Of a stretch of DNA of 64,000 nt, positions 48,462 to 56,983 are shown in pieces. Origin of the DNA: a virus; the IMG/VR virus record IMGVR_UViG_3300021599_002910, positions 1-64,000 of that record; one strand, given 5' to 3'. The number at the start of each line of letters is the position of its first letter. Position 1 is the first letter of the stretch. Below the pieces are notes generated by a model. It was not told where the DNA came from and ran no database searches. It saw only the letters and a list, made by a program, of their open reading frames with translations. A program made the translations under genes and the position numbers.

Positions 48462-48872
48462 ATGAGAAAATTTTTCATAACACTAATTTTGGTTTTGTCT
48501 ACCTTCATTTTGACTGCACAAACCTATTACAAAGCAACTCTCACCGAGATGTATACATATGATAATACAAATAAGGAATGGGTCTTATATTCCAAAAATT
48601 CAGATGTAAGTATAACAGTTGTTGTGGAACCCCAATTTATTTCTTTTCAAGCAAAAAAACCTTCGATTTTCAAAGTATATGAAAACACCAAGGAAGAGAT
48701 GAATACTAAAAGTCTTTCGGGATACAGATACACTGCAAAAGATTTGAGAGAAGACCAAATGGTTAAGGTAGATGTTTTAGTCCACAAGGAAACGAAAACC
48801 GCTGTCATTTCAATTATAAATGTCTCAGAGGGATATAATCTAAGATATTTTCTAACTGAAGTAATCGATTAA
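48462..48872 (+). CDS. Secreted small protein (136 aa)
   Basis: A signal peptide (MRKFFITLILVLSTFILTAQ) followed by a beta-rich domain (TYDNTNKEWVLYSKNSDVSI, VDVLVHKETKTAVISIINVS). It starts 2 bases after the cyclophilin stop. Function unknown; probably periplasmic. Confidence 0.65.
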   Translation: MRKFFITLILVLSTFILTAQTYYKATLTEMYTYDNTNKEWVLYSKNSDVSITVVVEPQFISFQAKKPSIFKVYENTKEEMNTKSLSGYRYTAKDLREDQMVKVDVLVHKETKTAVISIINVSEGYNLRYFLTEVID

Positions 48873-48877
48873 AAATT

Positions 48878-48900
48878 ACCCTCTGAAAAGAGGGTTTTTT
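48878..48900 (+). terminator. Rho-independent terminator
   Basis: ACCCTCT/AGAGGGT stem with GAAA loop and T run. Confidence 0.9.
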
Positions 48901-48915
48901 ATTATATTTATAAAC

Positions 48916-49632
48916 ATGGGAAAAAAGAAATTTTTAATATCGGAGCAAGACCTTACAGACTTGATTCTTAAATCATTGATAGGTTCAAAAGACAGTAAAG
49001 GGATTTTAGATACGTTTCTCTCGACAACAAAACCAAATCAAACTGATACGTCATCTTCCCCTTCATCAAATATAGACACCAAAACAAATTTGAACGTGCC
49101 TACAGGTGAATTCCCTGTGATGAATTTAAATAATCCTGCAGAATATGAAACTTATAAAAGTATTGCAGATAAATTTATTTCAACAAGGAAACACAACCTT
49201 TTGGGAATAACAGGTTCAATGTTAGCCGACGGAGCAAAAAATGCTCAAACCAAATACGGAAGATACGTTCCCGTGGAATTGGCACTTTCTCAATTAGCGG
49301 CAGAAGGAGGGTTCGATAAAAATCCATCCTCAAGACCAATCCGAACAAAAAATCCATTCAATGTAGGGAACGTTAATAGCGGTAAAAACATTTTTCATAA
49401 CACAGTTCAATCAGGAATTCAAGCATATTTTGATTTGATTGCAAGAAGTTATTTGACAGATACAACCTCAGGTGCTGATTTGATTAAAAATTTTGTAAAC
49501 AAGAGGGGTCTTAGATACGCTACAGGTGGTAAATATGAGGCGTTAGTTGGGCAGATTGCAAATCAAGTAAAAAATATTGCATCCCCGATTTATGCAACAT
49601 TGAGTAAAAAGATTTCAACTGATTTGACTTAA
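48916..49632 (+). CDS. Tagged glucosaminidase-like wall hydrolase
   Basis: 238 residues. The tag variant MGKKKFLISEQDLTDLILKS has TATTTAT 4 bases upstream. A Ser/Thr/Asn linker leads to VPVELALSQLAAEGGFDKNP (catalytic Glu near residue 129), NPFNVGNVNSGKNIFHN and GIQAYFDLIARSYL, the glucosaminidase/lysozyme-like pattern. It is related in fold to 40276 but larger. Confidence 0.75.
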   Translation: MGKKKFLISEQDLTDLILKSLIGSKDSKGILDTFLSTTKPNQTDTSSSPSSNIDTKTNLNVPTGEFPVMNLNNPAEYETYKSIADKFISTRKHNLLGITGSMLADGAKNAQTKYGRYVPVELALSQLAAEGGFDKNPSSRPIRTKNPFNVGNVNSGKNIFHNTVQSGIQAYFDLIARSYLTDTTSGADLIKNFVNKRGLRYATGGKYEALVGQIANQVKNIASPIYATLSKKISTDLT

Positions 49633-49660
49633 TCTACAAAAATTTATTACATTTAATTTG

Positions 49661-50119
49661 ATGTCGGATGTCAACGTTAAACTTAAGAGAATAATTCTCA
49701 AAAAACTTGAACAAGACTTAGGTAATAAAGTAGTAGTTCCGAATGGAATGAATTTATGGATTGTTGACCCCGATAATCAGGATTGGTTTTTCAATGTTAC
49801 CTCGGCGGGTTCTTTAGAATTCAATCAAAAATTTTTTACGTTATATTCTAACCTTTTTTCTATCGACATGAAAATTCTATCGAAAATATTGAAGGAATGG
49901 TTTGAAATAAAATTCGGTATCAGAATTCACAGTTCAATGAGAAGAACCTCAAACCTTTCTTATATTGTTGAAATTATTCTCGAATCCAACGAGAAAAAAA
50001 AGGGAACTTGGAATTTGGGTAATAGATTCGGTTTCAGTTATGATGTCGTAAAAAGGTTCTTAAACCTTCAGAAAAATAATAAATTTGTCGTTGTCGAAAA
50101 TTTTATTTTTTCTGAGTGA
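49661..50119 (+). CDS. Small WF-family-like protein (152 aa)
   Basis: ATG 49661. The N-terminus MSDVNVKLKRIILKKLEQDL is a tag-like amphipathic helix (LE|Q). LSKILKEWFEIKFGIRIHSS carries the WF motif mid-protein, followed by 60 extra residues. The stop overlaps the convergent metallopeptidase gene by 17 bases. Confidence 0.65.
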   Translation: MSDVNVKLKRIILKKLEQDLGNKVVVPNGMNLWIVDPDNQDWFFNVTSAGSLEFNQKFFTLYSNLFSIDMKILSKILKEWFEIKFGIRIHSSMRRTSNLSYIVEIILESNEKKKGTWNLGNRFGFSYDVVKRFLNLQKNNKFVVVENFIFSE

Positions 50120-51173
50120 TGGCGTAAAGTTTGGATATTTTACGAATCATTTTGTCTCCAATATAATTGAAGAATTTCTCATAATACTTTACAAAGTCTT
50201 TGGGATTTTCGAATCTCGAAACTCTCGATACAAACTTATCAAAAACTTTCTTTTTTTCATCTTGAAAACCCAAAAGTTCCTCTAAAAAATTAGTCTTAAT
50301 CATTTCTGCAAAACTTATTATTTTCTTTTGGGAAATTACAGAATAAAGAAGTTTGTATATACTTTCTAACTTTTCCTCAGGTGTCATCAACTTGGGTTTT
50401 TCACCAACTTTCCTTAGTAATTTGTTCAGACCTTTCTCATCTTTCAGTATTCTATTTTCAAAGTCCTGAATATTAAAGTCTTTAATTCTTTTCAAATTCT
50501 TGTAGGTATCATTACTTCTCAAAAACTCTAAGAAGTCTTTCTGCGAAATTTGACCTGTTTGTATTGCTGCAGATATTTCACTAGGTCTGACCAAATTTTC
50601 ATTTGCGGAGGAAAAATATATATCATGAACAAAAATATCTAAGGGTTCAAAATTGAAACCTAAATTTATAGATGATTGATATTCTGCCCTCTGAATGGGG
50701 TTGTCATAAAGTTTTTTGAAGTGGTCGTAGGCATGTTTGAACTCGTGTGAAAGATTTTCAATAATCTCGTTTTTATTTTTTTCAAAATATACTGGTAATT
50801 CTTCGTAATTGAAATCAGTCGGAACCAACATCACGATTACTAAATCCACGGTTTTATTCTTGATTGGTTCAAGTCTCATATCCTCGGTTTTTCTTGATTG
50901 ACTACGGATTGCCATAGACATTATTTCGGGTGTTTTGATTTTTGGGTGCTCATCAACCCCGAGTTTCACTTTTAGTGTTGTAAACCTGAAGTCTGCAATT
51001 TGATAATCAACTCTGAAATTCATTGAGACACCTTGACCATATTCAAAATCTTTTGAATCTAATCTCTTAACCCAATTCAAGATTCTTTGGTAGGCATTTT
51101 TACTCACCTCAACAATGTTGTGAGGAACCCCGAGTGCTTCCCTTAAAACCTTCTTTATTTCTGTTCTTTGCAT
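50103..51173 (-). CDS. Tagged HExxH metallopeptidase-like protein (form D)
   Basis: 356 residues from ATG 51173. The tag MQRTEIKKVLREALGVPHN ends RE|A; TATTTAT on the minus strand lies 14 bases upstream (plus ATAAATA 51188-51194). The zincin IIENLSHEFKHAYDHFKKLY has HEFKH near residue 143. The C-terminal 190 residues are helical. One of four HExxH proteins in the window. Confidence 0.75.
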   Translation of the reverse strand: MQRTEIKKVLREALGVPHNIVEVSKNAYQRILNWVKRLDSKDFEYGQGVSMNFRVDYQIADFRFTTLKVKLGVDEHPKIKTPEIMSMAIRSQSRKTEDMRLEPIKNKTVDLVIVMLVPTDFNYEELPVYFEKNKNEIIENLSHEFKHAYDHFKKLYDNPIQRAEYQSSINLGFNFEPLDIFVHDIYFSSANENLVRPSEISAAIQTGQISQKDFLEFLRSNDTYKNLKRIKDFNIQDFENRILKDEKGLNKLLRKVGEKPKLMTPEEKLESIYKLLYSVISQKKIISFAEMIKTNFLEELLGFQDEKKKVFDKFVSRVSRFENPKDFVKYYEKFFNYIGDKMIRKISKLYAITQKK

Positions 51174-51209
51174 GATTATTCTATATAATAAATACAATAG
51201 TTATTATTA

Positions 51210-51422
51210 ATGGCTTTTCTGAGATTTTTCATAAAATATGTTGCATCCAAACTATCCATTCCTTTTTGGATGGTAGGTCATGTTCATTTGACTATGAACG
51301 TATATGATGATTTGATAGAAATATTCATGTCATTTGGATTAAATTTCATAGTTTTTATGGCTTTTTGGTTCGAATGGATGGACTCTAAGTCCAAGGATAA
51401 TAACTCCAAAGTAAAACAATGA
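51210..51422 (+). CDS. Small membrane protein (70 aa)
   Basis: Starts MAFLRFFIKYVASKLSIPFW; two hydrophobic stretches (FIVFMAFWFEWMD near the C-terminus) and a basic tail. Its stop overlaps the TATTTAT region of the next gene. Unrecognised. Confidence 0.5.
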   Translation: MAFLRFFIKYVASKLSIPFWMVGHVHLTMNVYDDLIEIFMSFGLNFIVFMAFWFEWMDSKSKDNNSKVKQ

Positions 51423-51446
51423 TATTTATAAAGAAAACATTTTAAA

Positions 51447-51812
51447 ATGGCAACAATTTTTTCAAGAAACGAATCAGATAAATTCATCAAGCAAGTTGGT
51501 GAGGACTTCATCCATAATCCTTCAGGTGAAACTGAAGACATCACTCTCGAAATTCTGAATGTGTCAACAGACAAATCATTCAACGTTTTTTCAGATGTTG
51601 AATGCTCAAACCTTGTAGGAGACTTCAAAGTAATCTTCAGAGCTAATGACGGTGTTTATTTGAATTTAGCAAATGTTACAGGAGTTGAACTATATGGGGA
51701 TATTGATTATGCTAATCATATCGTTGTCTCATCGGACGGAGAAGAAAAACTTCTTGATTGGTCTGAATTAAATTCAGATACTGTAATTAACACAATATTG
51801 AGAGTCATCTAA
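51447..51812 (+). CDS. Hypothetical protein (121 aa)
   Basis: TATTTAT is 17 bases upstream. MATIFSRNESDKFIKQVGED is not a tag. The body is beta-rich (ITLEILNVSTDKSFNVFSDV, GVYLNLANVTGVELYGDIDY). It could be a small structural or assembly protein. Followed 5 bases later by a tagged gene. Confidence 0.6.
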   Translation: MATIFSRNESDKFIKQVGEDFIHNPSGETEDITLEILNVSTDKSFNVFSDVECSNLVGDFKVIFRANDGVYLNLANVTGVELYGDIDYANHIVVSSDGEEKLLDWSELNSDTVINTILRVI

Positions 51813-51817
51813 TATTG

Positions 51818-52102
51818 ATGAAAAAAATACTCATCACCAAAGAACAATACAACCGTTTATTTGAGACTGGTTCCAACAGTGCTGCTATGGATTTAGACAT
51901 ATATGTTCAACCAGTAAATTACAATACTGACAACGGTAACTCGAGTGTTGAAGATTCAATTGAGGATTCAATAGATAAACTCAAAGAACTCAATTCCTTG
52001 TTCAAAGGTGGAAAAAAGACCAAGTCTTCAACAAAAAACAATTTTTTCAAAATATTGGATAAGGTCAACCAGGTATACGATGAAACAAAAACCAGTAGTT
52101 AA
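51818..52102 (+). CDS. Tagged small acidic protein (94 aa)
   Basis: MKKILITKEQYNRLFETGSN is a tag variant (FE|T). The body is acidic, Ser/Asp-rich, with a helix (EDSIDKLKELNSLFKGGKKT) and a basic end. No domain recognised. Confidence 0.6.
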   Translation: MKKILITKEQYNRLFETGSNSAAMDLDIYVQPVNYNTDNGNSSVEDSIEDSIDKLKELNSLFKGGKKTKSSTKNNFFKILDKVNQVYDETKTSS

Positions 52103-52146
52103 TTTACTTAGAGTGAAAAAAAACTACCTTTAAAAAAAAATGAACT

Positions 52147-52338
52147 ATGAATTTAAGTAACGACCAAAAAGCTCAACTTTATAACCAATATTTGTTTCAA
52201 TATGAAAGAATTCAAGAACAGATTAGACAAATCAAAGCTCAAAACTTTGAGGTTTCCCCTTCAGACGAACAAAAAATAAGATTATTGGAGGTTGAGGCAA
52301 AAAAAATATTTAATAATACAAAAAACTTATATAGATAA
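52147..52338 (+). CDS. Small helical protein (63 aa)
   Basis: NLSNDQKAQLYNQYLFQYER and IRQIKAQNFEVSPSDEQKIR form a two-helix coiled coil. Untagged. Unrecognised. Confidence 0.6.
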   Translation: MNLSNDQKAQLYNQYLFQYERIQEQIRQIKAQNFEVSPSDEQKIRLLEVEAKKIFNNTKNLYR

Positions 52339-52348
52339 TTCGTTTTAC

Positions 52349-52564
52349 ATGTCTTTTTTCAGATTAATTCAAAAAATTCGTTCATTTTTTGTAGAAACAC
52401 CAAATAGAAAACTAACTTGGTGTAGAAATGATTATGAATTAGGAAAAAAATGGTCAAAGGGTCAACCACACCCTTTCATCAAAAACAAATCCTTATGGGA
52501 TTATTGTTACGACCCTTATGATTCTGTTTATACTTTGAATAATTTGAATAATTTCATAAAATAA
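52349..52564 (+). CDS. Small hypothetical protein (71 aa)
   Basis: ATG 52349. MSFFRLIQKIRSFFVETPNR is followed by a Trp/Tyr-rich segment (LWDYCYDPYDSVYTLNNLNN). Its stop overlaps the ATG of the next sulfotransferase-like gene (TAATG), which suggests a functional pair. Unrecognised. Confidence 0.55.
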   Translation: MSFFRLIQKIRSFFVETPNRKLTWCRNDYELGKKWSKGQPHPFIKNKSLWDYCYDPYDSVYTLNNLNNFIK

Positions 52565-53271
52565 TGAATATTTCACCCGAGCATCAGGTTGTATGGTTAG
52601 CACACGAAAGATGTGCAACTAGAATCACCAAAAAAATTTTCGAAGACTACAATTTTTTCAGATATTCTCAAAAAGACAAAGAGGAATACTTGGATTTTAA
52701 GTATTATGAGCATTCATTTTCAAATTTCATTCCTGAAAAATTTCAAAATTTAAAAAAAATCATAAGTTGTAGAAATCCCTATGATATGTTCTTTTCATTC
52801 TTTGTTAACTCGTATAATTCAGAAGCGCTAACCAAGAAAAAAACTAACGTAAGGAAAAATTTCAATAATTGGATTCAGAAGTCTCTCCTGAACCATGGAT
52901 TTTACGTTTTCATGACCCCAAAATATGGAAGTGACCAGCTGTTCTTTAATAAGTGGAAATTCAACAATGAAGAAACGGTTGATTACACTCTAAGAGCTGA
53001 AAATTTATATCAAGATTTGCTCAAACTACCATTCATCAAGTCAAAAAATGAAATTGATAGACAAAAAATGCAAGAATTGTTAAATGACAACCCTTTTTTA
53101 AATAAAAGGTATTTTATCTTCAATGATTTGTATGATACAAAAAGTGCGAAGTTAGTTTACCACTTTTACAAACCATATTTTTACAAATTCGATTACGACC
53201 CATTTTCATTTACGAAGGATACTTTATCTAATGATGAGAAAATACAATTTTTACACGGTGTGATTGATTAG
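52564..53271 (+). CDS. Sulfotransferase-like protein, divergent
   Basis: 235 residues. VVWLAHERCATRITKKIFED is a diverged 5'-PSB loop (the Lys-Thr-Gly of the paralogs reads ERCATR). KIISCRNPYDMFFSFFVNSY keeps the RNPxxxxxSF 3'-PB element and TLRAENLYQDLLKLPFIKSK keeps the shared C-terminal block. Fourth member of the family in the window; activity is less certain than for the others. Confidence 0.65.
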   Translation: MNISPEHQVVWLAHERCATRITKKIFEDYNFFRYSQKDKEEYLDFKYYEHSFSNFIPEKFQNLKKIISCRNPYDMFFSFFVNSYNSEALTKKKTNVRKNFNNWIQKSLLNHGFYVFMTPKYGSDQLFFNKWKFNNEETVDYTLRAENLYQDLLKLPFIKSKNEIDRQKMQELLNDNPFLNKRYFIFNDLYDTKSAKLVYHFYKPYFYKFDYDPFSFTKDTLSNDEKIQFLHGVID

Positions 53272-53305
53272 TCGGAGATTTTGAAAGAAACTTATATTTA
53301 TAGAC

Positions 53306-53803
53306 ATGAGTAAAAGATTTTATTTAACCGAATCTGAAAAAGAAGAAATCAGGAAATTTTATAATATTTCTGAAGACGAGAAAAAAGATGATAGAAAGTT
53401 TTGTCACGCTGGTAACACTAAATCGTTAGAAGAAATTATGGGCGATGATGAAGATGATGATTATATTGAGGGAGTAAGATTAAGAAAGAACGGTGTTAGG
53501 GGATTAGTTGATAAGTTAGAATTGCTCAAAACCTTGAGACTTCATCCGAAGGTTACGGATGGTGGAGAACATTTAGCACACCAAATAATGACTCATCTTA
53601 AAGGATTCAAACCCTACAATTATTTTGATGAAACAAAGAAAGAGTGTTGTAAGGCCATGGACAAAATCATAGAACTCTACAAGGAGAACGAACACGGTGA
53701 AGAATTAGTTAAGGATATTGAAAAAGTATATGCAATGCAACATCTCTCACCAAGAGCGAAAGAATTTTTAAAACACGGAATCGGAATGATTAAAGGTCAG
53801 TAA
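53306..53803 (+). CDS. Tagged helical protein
   Basis: 165 residues. MSKRFYLTESEKEEIRKFYN is a tag variant without the usual KEQ end; TATTTAT is 4 bases upstream. Acidic stretch GDDEDDDYIE; Cys/His pairs (KFCHAGN, ECCKAM) and helical C-terminus (AMQHLSPRAKEFLKHGIGMI). Unrecognised. Confidence 0.65.
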   Translation: MSKRFYLTESEKEEIRKFYNISEDEKKDDRKFCHAGNTKSLEEIMGDDEDDDYIEGVRLRKNGVRGLVDKLELLKTLRLHPKVTDGGEHLAHQIMTHLKGFKPYNYFDETKKECCKAMDKIIELYKENEHGEELVKDIEKVYAMQHLSPRAKEFLKHGIGMIKGQ

Positions 53804-53833
53804 TTGTTTTTACAAAATATATTTTATAAAATT

Positions 53834-53856
53834 GTCCCATAAAGGGACTTTTTTTT
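53834..53856 (+). terminator. Rho-independent terminator
   Basis: GTCCC/GGGAC stem with ATAAA loop and an 8-T run immediately before the next gene's ATG. Confidence 0.85.
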
Positions 53857-53857
53857 T

Positions 53858-54244
53858 ATGTCAACTCAATCTCATATCGATAAGGTTAATCTACAACCAA
53901 TGGTAATTCCCTACCCAACCCATGTAGGTGCCCCAAAGATTGAACCCCAAGACTTAACATCCTTTAAAAAACACGGTCTCAATAAGGTCGACCGAGTGGT
54001 TAAGAGACGATATGAAGAGCTCATTAAAGAAGCACAGGACCTCCAAAATTCGATGATTATCCAACAAGAGGTCTACGAGTCAAACTATAGATTTGAACCG
54101 ATTATTGGGGAGATATATCACTTATATGAGAATCCTGATGGGTCCAAGACTTTGTCACTTATTGGTCCAAACGAATGGAATAAAAAACATCTTTATTCTG
54201 TGGTTTTAAATTCTGACATGACATGGACAAGATTGGAAAAATAA
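53858..54244 (+). CDS. DUF2452-like protein
   Basis: 128 residues. FEPIIGEIYHLYENPDGSKT and LSLIGPNEWNKKHLYSVVLN match the DUF2452 pattern (GeiYyLYe...LSLIaPxEW), a small family found in bacteria, phages and eukaryotes with no assigned biochemical role. Codons are somewhat G/C-richer. It overlaps the next gene by 22 bases. Confidence 0.75.
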   Translation: MSTQSHIDKVNLQPMVIPYPTHVGAPKIEPQDLTSFKKHGLNKVDRVVKRRYEELIKEAQDLQNSMIIQQEVYESNYRFEPIIGEIYHLYENPDGSKTLSLIGPNEWNKKHLYSVVLNSDMTWTRLEK

Positions 54245-54504
54245 AACGACTTGTTGAGTCTTCGTTGAACACCTCCTTCGGAGGGGATATTTTAATCAAA
54301 GAAATACAAATCGTCCCCACCCAAAAATATGATGACAAATCAAATAAATGGATTCCCGATTCTCATGCTGTTTTTCTAACCATCAAAGACAATCGGAGAG
54401 ATGAACCCGACTCTCACATTGGTTTCTTGGACGACCCTTGTAATGAAGTAACAAAAATTATAGAGGATATTTTAGGTTTCGATTCTTGTGTGGCGGTTTG
54501 CTAA
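54223..54504 (+). CDS. Small hypothetical protein (93 aa)
   Basis: MDKIGKIKRLVESSLNTSFG is a short tag-like helix (VE|S). The alpha/beta body (ILIKEIQIVPTQKYDDKSNK, AVFLTIKDNRRDEPDSHIGF) resembles 17145 and 20731 in layout. Translationally coupled to the DUF2452-like gene. Confidence 0.6.
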   Translation: MDKIGKIKRLVESSLNTSFGGDILIKEIQIVPTQKYDDKSNKWIPDSHAVFLTIKDNRRDEPDSHIGFLDDPCNEVTKIIEDILGFDSCVAVC

Positions 54505-54513
54505 AATCCCTAG

Positions 54514-54538
54514 AACTAGTATTACTAGTTTTTTTTCT
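54514..54538 (+). terminator. Rho-independent terminator
   Basis: AACTAGT/ACTAGTT perfect stem with an ATT loop, followed by a long T run. A second hairpin, TTATTATTC/GAATAATAA, follows at 54565-54587. Confidence 0.85.
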
Positions 54539-54636
54539 TTTTTTTTTATTTTTATTAATTCTTATTATTATTCTGAAAGAATAATAATTATTTCCCTCAT
54601 CACTAAAAGTCATTTTTGGTGGATATTTATTTCATA

Positions 54637-55581
54637 ATGAAAAAAAGTATCAAATTAACTGAGACGGATTTAGAGAATATTATCTTACGAATTCTTAAAG
54701 AACAAACAGGACCAGGAATAACTTCATTTGGGCTAGATAATTCACGTGAAAACGCAAGAGTCAGTAAACAAAATGAAAATATCAGTTTAGAGAAGAAATA
54801 CCCGTGTATTCCCGAGGACGTAAGACCATTTGCAGAATACGTAGTTCAAAACAAACAAAAATTGATGAGTGAACTTGGGGTTGATGCTAATACACTGCTT
54901 TTCATGGCCAAAGCCGCAATCGGAATTATTGGAAGGGAAACTTTATTCCGTACTTATAGTGAATGGAGTGATGACGCGGCAGAATTTTTACATTCGATAG
55001 GGTTTGGATTTCTCCCAAAATCCGCTGTGGGTGGGTTAAATTTGGTGAATAAAATTTCAGGTAAACCTCAGAAACAAATGAGTTTGGGTTCAGCACAATT
55101 TACCGAAAAAACTTGGAATGATTATGGTTTAGATAAAAAAGTTGGTTCCTATTCAGATTCTTTCAGTTCTTTGAAACAAGGAATAGGGACATTACACAGA
55201 ATCAATGATGATTACAAAAGAGCCTTAAAAGTAGGTAATGGAACAGGTCCATCCGTTAATCCGATTGCAGTTAGAACTAAGGGTATCAAGGGAATTGATG
55301 GGACAGGTAACAACGCAATGGATTTAGCAATAGTTGCACACAACATGCCAGGTCTAATCACTAGATGGTGTGAAACAAAAGACCCGAATTATGCTGCACC
55401 GTGTGACAAAACGTTATATCAACCCTTTCCACAATCTAAACCTGAACTGAAAATTATGGTTTTACAAAACAAACCAATTGCCAATTATTTTCCAAACAAA
55501 GGTTCGGGTCAACAAACAAGTATTGGTTACTTGGAAAAAGTAGTAAGATACATGAATAGTTTTGGTTGTTTGAAGTTTTAA
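54637..55581 (+). CDS. Tagged lytic-transglycosylase-like protein (form A)
   Basis: 314 residues from ATG 54637. The tag MKKSIKLTETDLENIILR is followed by ILKEQ; TATTTAT is 6 bases upstream. AAIGIIGRETLFRTYSEWSD has the catalytic-type Glu near residue 101, and QMSLGSAQFTEKTWNDYGLD matches the SxGxxQ block of SLT/lysozyme folds. Two late cysteines flank DPNYAAPCDKTLYQPF. A paralog with a changed active site is at 57768-58952. Confidence 0.75.
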   Translation: MKKSIKLTETDLENIILRILKEQTGPGITSFGLDNSRENARVSKQNENISLEKKYPCIPEDVRPFAEYVVQNKQKLMSELGVDANTLLFMAKAAIGIIGRETLFRTYSEWSDDAAEFLHSIGFGFLPKSAVGGLNLVNKISGKPQKQMSLGSAQFTEKTWNDYGLDKKVGSYSDSFSSLKQGIGTLHRINDDYKRALKVGNGTGPSVNPIAVRTKGIKGIDGTGNNAMDLAIVAHNMPGLITRWCETKDPNYAAPCDKTLYQPFPQSKPELKIMVLQNKPIANYFPNKGSGQQTSIGYLEKVVRYMNSFGCLKF

Positions 55582-55626
55582 ATAAAACTGATGGTAGAAT
55601 AGAAATAAAAACATATTTATTAAAGT

Positions 55627-56676
55627 ATGAAAAATTTAAGAAATAAAATGAGAGTCATTCTCGAACAATACGAATCTTACACTGATTTCGTTAAAGCCGC
55701 TCAAACAAAACTTAAGGAATTAGGATACAACTTAGGGAAATCTGGTCCAAATAGGGATGGAGTTGATGGGATTATAGGAAAATTGACAAAAATTGCAATA
55801 AAGGATTTCCAATTAAAAAATGGAGGTAACGGTAAGGGGGTATTAGGTCCTTATACGTCAAAAAAATTAGGAATACCATATTTTGAGGGAAATCAAGAAG
55901 GAACTGTTCCTAGTGATAGTGGGTTGACCAAACGTTGTGGTAGATATGTATTATACCCCACCGTTAAAGATACTTTGAACGATGTTTGTAAAGGAAAGGA
56001 AAATGTTGCAAAAAAAGGTCCAATAGGATGCTCTCAATATGTTGCAAGTCAGACGGGTGTAAGACAGGGTAATGCGTGGCATGCATACAGATTGTCTAAT
56101 TCATTTCCAAACAAAGGAGATGGGTTTAGTAAAATATTCAAAGGAGGTAATCTCAATGAAATGGCTGACATTTTTTCACAAATCAACCAAAATTCGAAAG
56201 GCTTAAGTGAAAATCAAATTAATTCATCAGGTCAATTCGGTAGAATTAAGTCCTTAATTTCACAAGCTGTTCCATCTCAGTCTTCTTTTAGCGACTTAGA
56301 TTTGGGAGATGTTGTTGGAATTTATTATCCTGGTTCATCACACACAGGAGAAGCTTTCTTTTATGGGGCAACGGGATTAACATCAAAAGGAGAAAGAGCA
56401 ACCAATGGTCCTTTCTTTGGTGTTTTGGAAGGTGGAAAAATAAGAGCTTGGCAGCCAAGTGATATGGGAAAAAAATTGAAATTTGTTCCAGGTGATACTT
56501 TAACAAAGAAGGGAGAACGTTTTGGTTTCAACACTCACTTAGGTTTTGTTGGGGGAAAAACACCATCAGGAGAACCAATCATTTATCACTACGTGACCGA
56601 CACATTAAAAGCAACACCTTTATCCCAAATGGGAGGTGAATTTAACATAGTTTGGGCAAGACCAGCAAAAGCGTAA
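55627..56676 (+). CDS. Tagged wall hydrolase: PG-binding plus CHAP/NlpC-like domain
   Basis: 349 residues. The N-terminus MKNLRNKMRVILEQYESYTD ends LE|Q; TATTTAT is 6 bases upstream. Residues about 15-75 are PG_binding_1-like (GKSGPNRDGVDGIIGKLTKI). KKGPIGCSQYVASQTGVRQG (catalytic Cys), LDLGDVVGIYYPGSSHTGEA and NTHLGFVGGKTPSGEPIIYH form a CHAP/NlpC-P60-like amidase or endopeptidase. Either the endolysin or cargo. Followed 1 base later by the spanin-like gene. Confidence 0.75.
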   Translation: MKNLRNKMRVILEQYESYTDFVKAAQTKLKELGYNLGKSGPNRDGVDGIIGKLTKIAIKDFQLKNGGNGKGVLGPYTSKKLGIPYFEGNQEGTVPSDSGLTKRCGRYVLYPTVKDTLNDVCKGKENVAKKGPIGCSQYVASQTGVRQGNAWHAYRLSNSFPNKGDGFSKIFKGGNLNEMADIFSQINQNSKGLSENQINSSGQFGRIKSLISQAVPSQSSFSDLDLGDVVGIYYPGSSHTGEAFFYGATGLTSKGERATNGPFFGVLEGGKIRAWQPSDMGKKLKFVPGDTLTKKGERFGFNTHLGFVGGKTPSGEPIIYHYVTDTLKATPLSQMGGEFNIVWARPAKA

Positions 56677-56677
56677 A

Positions 56678-56983
56678 ATGGAAACACAATCATTATATAC
56701 AGTATTAATTACGGTTGTAACCGTATTAGGTTCAGCAAGTGCATGGAGATTCTATGAGAAAAGAGCCATGAGGAAAGAAAGAGATGAAGAATTTATTCGT
56801 CATGATTGTAAAGATAGAATTGCAAAGTTAGAAGTTTTGTTGGAAAATTCCTCCAAGGAAAAAGATGAGATGAGAGCAACAATCTTAAAATTGACAGAAC
56901 AAGTTTCAGCACTTGCAGTGAAAGTTGATTATCTACAGAAAGAAAATTCAGAACTCATTCTAAGATTGAATAAGGGAATTTAA
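56678..56983 (+). CDS. Spanin-like membrane coiled-coil protein
   Basis: 101 residues. An N-terminal membrane helix (YTVLITVVTVLGSASAWRFY) is followed by a basic stretch and a long coiled coil (LTEQVSALAVKVDYLQKENS). Such proteins are usual beside phage endolysin genes (holin- or inner-spanin-like). It lies 1 base after the CHAP-like protein, consistent with a lysis cassette. Convergent with the next gene (4-base stop overlap). Confidence 0.65.
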   Translation: METQSLYTVLITVVTVLGSASAWRFYEKRAMRKERDEEFIRHDCKDRIAKLEVLLENSSKEKDEMRATILKLTEQVSALAVKVDYLQKENSELILRLNKGI

